Of a DNA stretch of 64,000 nucleotides, positions 61,364-64,000 are shown one piece after another (position 1 is the first letter of the stretch; every line of letters begins with the position of its first letter). Position numbers and translations under genes: made by a program. This stretch comes from Verrucomicrobiales bacterium (GTDB lineage: Bacteria; Verrucomicrobiota; Verrucomicrobiia; Verrucomicrobiales; DEV007). The stretch covers positions 30,465 to 94,464 of the forward strand of contig JAOFXR010000005.1 in NCBI GenBank assembly GCA_028047635.1. The letters are read 5' to 3'. The notes under the pieces are model-generated. The model ran no database searches, had not been told where the DNA came from, and saw only the letters and a program-made list of their open reading frames with translations.

Positions 61364-62929
61364 TTAGTCTTCCAGAGAGTTTTTCTCGAAGTCGCCGGGA
61401 TTTACCCAACCTGCTCTGGTTGGTTGTCCGGTGGTAAATCGTTCGTAGAAATTGAGTGAATCAGTCGCGATTTCATAGTTGTCGAAAATCGAGCCTTTTC
61501 CTTCCATGCGGGGATCTTCCTGTTTTTCCATCTCTTCTTTCATTTGATCAGAAAGCTGCTTTTTGAGTTCTTCGTGGGCCTTTGCTTTAGCGAGGTTGTT
61601 GATGCAGTCGGGATCCTCGTCAATCTGGTAGAGTTCTTCACCCGGGAGTTTCCCAAAATTCATCTTCCAATAATCAGTATTAGATCCGTCGCGACGAGCA
61701 TCGAGAATCCAGGTCTTCGTTGGGCTGCCATCGGTATTTAGATACCCCGTGACAGGATCTCCGGCAGGCCATCGGTCGGGTTCGTAGTTTTTAAGGTAGA
61801 GCCACTTATCAGTGACAATTCCACGGACGGGATAACCCCAGTCATTTGGTCGTCCCGCGTCATGACGTTCTTTTCCGATGAGCACGTGGTTCCGCTCCGG
61901 CTCGACCTGTCCGCCTTTCTCTGACTTGAAAATGGGAACGAGGCTCTTTCCGGTCAGTGACGCCATCGTCGAATCCTCTGGTGATAAATCGGCGACATCG
62001 AGAAAGGTCGGGGCAAAGTCGATGAAGCTCACGAAATCTTGAATCTCGCGGCCTGGTTTTTCGATTCCTTTGGGCCACATCACGGCGAGGGGGAGGTGGT
62101 TGGAAAGGAGATACTCGTTTCCTTTCACGCGGGGGAAAGGCATTCCATTGTCGGACGTCACGAGAATGAGGGTGTTGTCGAGCTGACCGGCTTTTTCCAG
62201 CATCTCTATCATGCGAACAAGGTGGTTGTCGAAGTGCTCAATCTCAAACGCGTAGTCGAGCATGTCGTTGCGGACGATTTCGTTGTCGGGCCAAAAGCCG
62301 GGGACCCGATCGATGTCGGTGAGTTTCTTTCCTCCTTTTTTTACTCCAGCTTCATACTCGTAGGCGCGGTGAGGCTCGGTGCAGCCATACCAAAATGCCC
62401 ACGGCTTTTTTGATTCTCCTGCTTCATCGAGGAAATCGCCGAAATTGGCGGCATAGTCGTTGCTCGAGATCTTTGAAGCGGGAGGCGTCGCCTTGTGTTT
62501 GTTGTAGGGCTTTCCATTCATCATGCGAGGCTTGCCATTGGCGTCGAGGGCCTTACCGGGTGCCCAGCCTTTTCCTGTCATGCCCACTAAATAGCCGGCC
62601 TTCCGATCAAGCGCTTCGACATACGAGGTGAACTTGAGAGGGAAATACGGCATGTGGTTGGCCGCTTCTTCAAGCTGCCATGAGTTTCTGCCCGTGAGAA
62701 TACAGGCGCGACTTGGCGCACATTTCGCATTTGGGGTGAAGGCGTTGTGAAAAAGCAGTCCTTCGCTGGCAACGCGATCGAAGCCGGGCGTTTTTACCCA
62801 TTTCGTTCCGTAGGCTCCCGCGTGGGGCCAGGATTGGTCGTCGGAAATCGCGAAAAGAATGTTCGGCCGTTCTTCTGCTTTGAGCAAGAGAGAGCAGAAG
62901 AGGCTCGCTAGTATGATCAGTGTTCTCAT
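61364..62929 (-). CDS. Exported arylsulfatase-type sulfatase
   Basis: A signal peptide ([17 protein letters not shown]) is followed by the sulfatase start [16 protein letters not shown] with the metal aspartates. The formylglycine site [18 protein letters not shown] contains C-x-P-S-R, at about residue 71. [15 protein letters not shown] supplies the second metal pair. The 521-residue length and GRGIxR-like ending place it among heparan-N-sulfatase-like S1 enzymes. It releases sulfate from a polysaccharide in the periplasm. The formylglycine-generating enzyme is not in the window. It precedes the CehA gene on the same strand. Confidence 0.94.
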   Translation of the reverse strand: MRTLIILASLFCSLLLKAEERPNILFAISDDQSWPHAGAYGTKWVKTPGFDRVASEGLLFHNAFTPNAKCAPSRACILTGRNSWQLEEAANHMPYFPLKFTSYVEALDRKAGYLVGMTGKGWAPGKALDANGKPRMMNGKPYNKHKATPPASKISSNDYAANFGDFLDEAGESKKPWAFWYGCTEPHRAYEYEAGVKKGGKKLTDIDRVPGFWPDNEIVRNDMLDYAFEIEHFDNHLVRMIEMLEKAGQLDNTLILVTSDNGMPFPRVKGNEYLLSNHLPLAVMWPKGIEKPGREIQDFVSFIDFAPTFLDVADLSPEDSTMASLTGKSLVPIFKSEKGGQVEPERNHVLIGKERHDAGRPNDWGYPVRGIVTDKWLYLKNYEPDRWPAGDPVTGYLNTDGSPTKTWILDARRDGSNTDYWKMNFGKLPGEELYQIDEDPDCINNLAKAKAHEELKKQLSDQMKEEMEKQEDPRMEGKGSIFDNYEIATDSLNFYERFTTGQPTRAGWVNPGDFEKNSLED

Positions 62930-62947
62930 GGAAGGAATATAAAGAGG

Positions 62948-63772
62948 CTATTTGATCGTGATGGAATCAGGATCAAAATCGACGGGAGGATACTGCATGT
63001 TGAGCTCTCGCAGCGTCTTCGCAATGATGTCAGCGACGACGATGTTGCGATACCATTTTCGGTCCGCAGGAACGACATACCAGGGAGCTACTTCGGTGCT
63101 CGTTTTTTCAAAGACCTCGTTGTAAGCGGTCATGAATTGCGGCCACAAGGCTCGATCATCGAGATCACCCGGGTTGAATTTCCAGTTCTTATCGGGTTCG
63201 TCGAGGCGAGCCTGAAGCCGTTCCTTTTGCTCGTCGTGTGAGATGTTGAGGAAAATCTTCACGAGGGTTGTGCCTTCATCGGCGAGCATTTGTTCAAAAT
63301 TGACAATGTGCTCGAATCGCTTTCGCCATTTAGATTCCGGAAAGATCTCACGAATCCGCACCGCAATAATGTCTTCGTAGTGACTGCGATTGAAGATAAC
63401 CGTTTCGCCATTCCCCGGAACTTGCTTGTGGACTCTCCAGAGATAGTCGTGAGCGAGTTCTTTTGAGCTGGGGCGTTTAAAAGAGGCGACGCGGATCCCC
63501 TGGGGATCCATTGGATTAAAAACACTGCGAATCGTCCCGTCTTTCCCTCCTGTATCCATCGCCTGAAAAACAACGAGAAGACGATGCTTTCCTTCGGCGT
63601 AGAGACGGGTTTGAAGCTCGTCTATTTCCGCTTCCAGTTTGGCGAATAGTTTTTTTCCCTCCTTTTTGTCTATTGAAAACAGTGACTCGTCGCGCGTGGG
63701 GATTTCTTCAACAGAGACCTGTTTGCCGGGAGGGATTCGAAAAGGATGGTCGGAGAGGGAGACGCTATTCAT
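62948..63772 (-). CDS. Polyphosphate kinase 2 family protein
   Basis: The ATG at 63772 (MNSVSLSDHPF) is preferred to the upstream 63826. The P-loop kinase core has VVFQAMDTGGKDGTIRSVF (Walker A), VASFKRPSSKELAHDYLWRVH and NRSHYEDIIAVRI (Walker B), and ends with PWYVVPADRKWYRN. This is the PPK2 family, which moves phosphate between polyphosphate and nucleotides. The class (ADP or AMP as acceptor) is not decided from these motifs. It is on the same strand as the sulfatase, 18 bases upstream of it. Confidence 0.93.
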   Translation of the reverse strand: MNSVSLSDHPFRIPPGKQVSVEEIPTRDESLFSIDKKEGKKLFAKLEAEIDELQTRLYAEGKHRLLVVFQAMDTGGKDGTIRSVFNPMDPQGIRVASFKRPSSKELAHDYLWRVHKQVPGNGETVIFNRSHYEDIIAVRIREIFPESKWRKRFEHIVNFEQMLADEGTTLVKIFLNISHDEQKERLQARLDEPDKNWKFNPGDLDDRALWPQFMTAYNEVFEKTSTEVAPWYVVPADRKWYRNIVVADIIAKTLRELNMQYPPVDFDPDSITIK

Positions 63773-63906
63773 TTGTGGGAGTCTAACCGTCGCAGAAATA
63801 GTTCGGCAAGTCCTATACTCCGCCATAATTAGCGTTGGAATTATTAAAAACAGGAATTTTTGCTGGCAGGGGCCTCCATATTCTCCATGGTTGGGTGTCC
63901 GTCTAA

Positions 63907-64000
63907 ATGATCCTTCTCAAACAACCGTTTTTGACCCTTTGTGTGATTCCCTCGATCATCGCCGGGATTCTGATCGGATTCTATTTTTCAGGAATCCCAG
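63907..64000 (+). CDS. Start of an unknown membrane protein, cut by the window edge
   Basis: An ATG at 63907 opens 31 codons without a stop up to the window end. The encoded part is LLKQPFLTLCVIPSIIAGIL followed by a glycine and a membrane-helix pattern (FYFSGIP). This resembles the start of ComEC/Rec2-type proteins, but 31 residues are not enough to be sure. Confidence 0.35.
   Translation, partial: MILLKQPFLTLCVIPSIIAGILIGFYFSGIP

Noticed and set aside
1..64000. tRNA, rRNA, CRISPR array, insertion sequence or prophage
   Set aside because: No cloverleaf-like stretch, repeat-spacer array, transposase or integrase was found by reading. A profile search could still detect a divergent small RNA.

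Overview
The window most likely comes from a Verrucomicrobiota chromosome. It carries a PVC-type heme/HEAT protein beside an SGNH hydrolase, a DUF1592 + DUF1552 pair, a tandem DUF1080 protein, a sulfatase, two Gfo/Idh/MocA proteins, several PQQ-type propellers and a menaquinone (men) gene set. This assignment rests on gene content only. I see no rRNA, tRNA, CRISPR array, integrase, transposase or prophage gene.

Layout. 0-7 kb: c-type heme protein and SGNH hydrolase, a ferritin-like protein, a small membrane operon ending in a LAB_N domain, and an LprI-like protein. 7.3-9 kb: an HxlR regulator with evenly spaced TTGCAA sites, then a broken secreted-protein gene. 9-12.2 kb: isochorismatase-fold hydrolase, tandem DUF1080 protein, RimB-like retropepsin. 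12.4-14.8 kb: a twice-frameshifted DCC-thioredoxin/wax-synthase fusion, two paralogous membrane proteins and a DoxX remnant. 14.9-17.7 kb: matrixin-like protease, HIT protein, unknown gene and nrdR. 17.9-22.5 kb: a heavily broken GH63-like glucosidase coupled to a TetA-like MFS gene, then TerC. 22.6-31 kb: Gfo/Idh, exported methyltransferase, PQQ propeller, a ClC channel gene with three in-frame stops, a CHTN heme/prenyltransferase-fold protein, a TAT-exported BNR protein and a FIST remnant. 31.2-42.2 kb: Skp, Gfo/Idh, NosR-like FMN/Fe-S membrane protein, pseudopilin-like protein, methyltransferase, ZIP, ilvA, SDR, PQQ propeller, truB-ribF and a small membrane protein. 42.3-49.3 kb: DUF1592 + DUF1552 pair followed by a discoidin-domain histidine kinase and its NarL-type regulator. 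49.4-60 kb: menF-menD-menH, then rimK and an AstE-like M14 gene, corA, then menB-menA-menC-menE. 60.1-64 kb: CehA/McbA metallohydrolase, sulfatase, PPK2, and the first 31 codons of a gene that runs off the window.

How the genes work together. The two men blocks cover chorismate to demethylmenaquinone except for the DHNA-CoA thioesterase step, and the final methylation (MenG/UbiE) is also not in the window. RimK (ATP-grasp plus TrkA-C) and the M14 deacylase overlap by 8 bases, and a RimB-like retropepsin lies 41 kb away; together they suggest a poly-glutamate tailing system. The DUF1592/DUF1552 pair and the two-component system are co-directional and may be one unit.

The most striking large-scale pattern is uneven gene integrity. 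All six disrupted or truncated genes that I can identify lie before 31.1 kb, and none lies in the last 33 kb. The lesions are homopolymer-associated frameshifts plus stop codons explainable by single C-to-T or G-to-A changes. Real decay and assembly error cannot be separated from the sequence alone.
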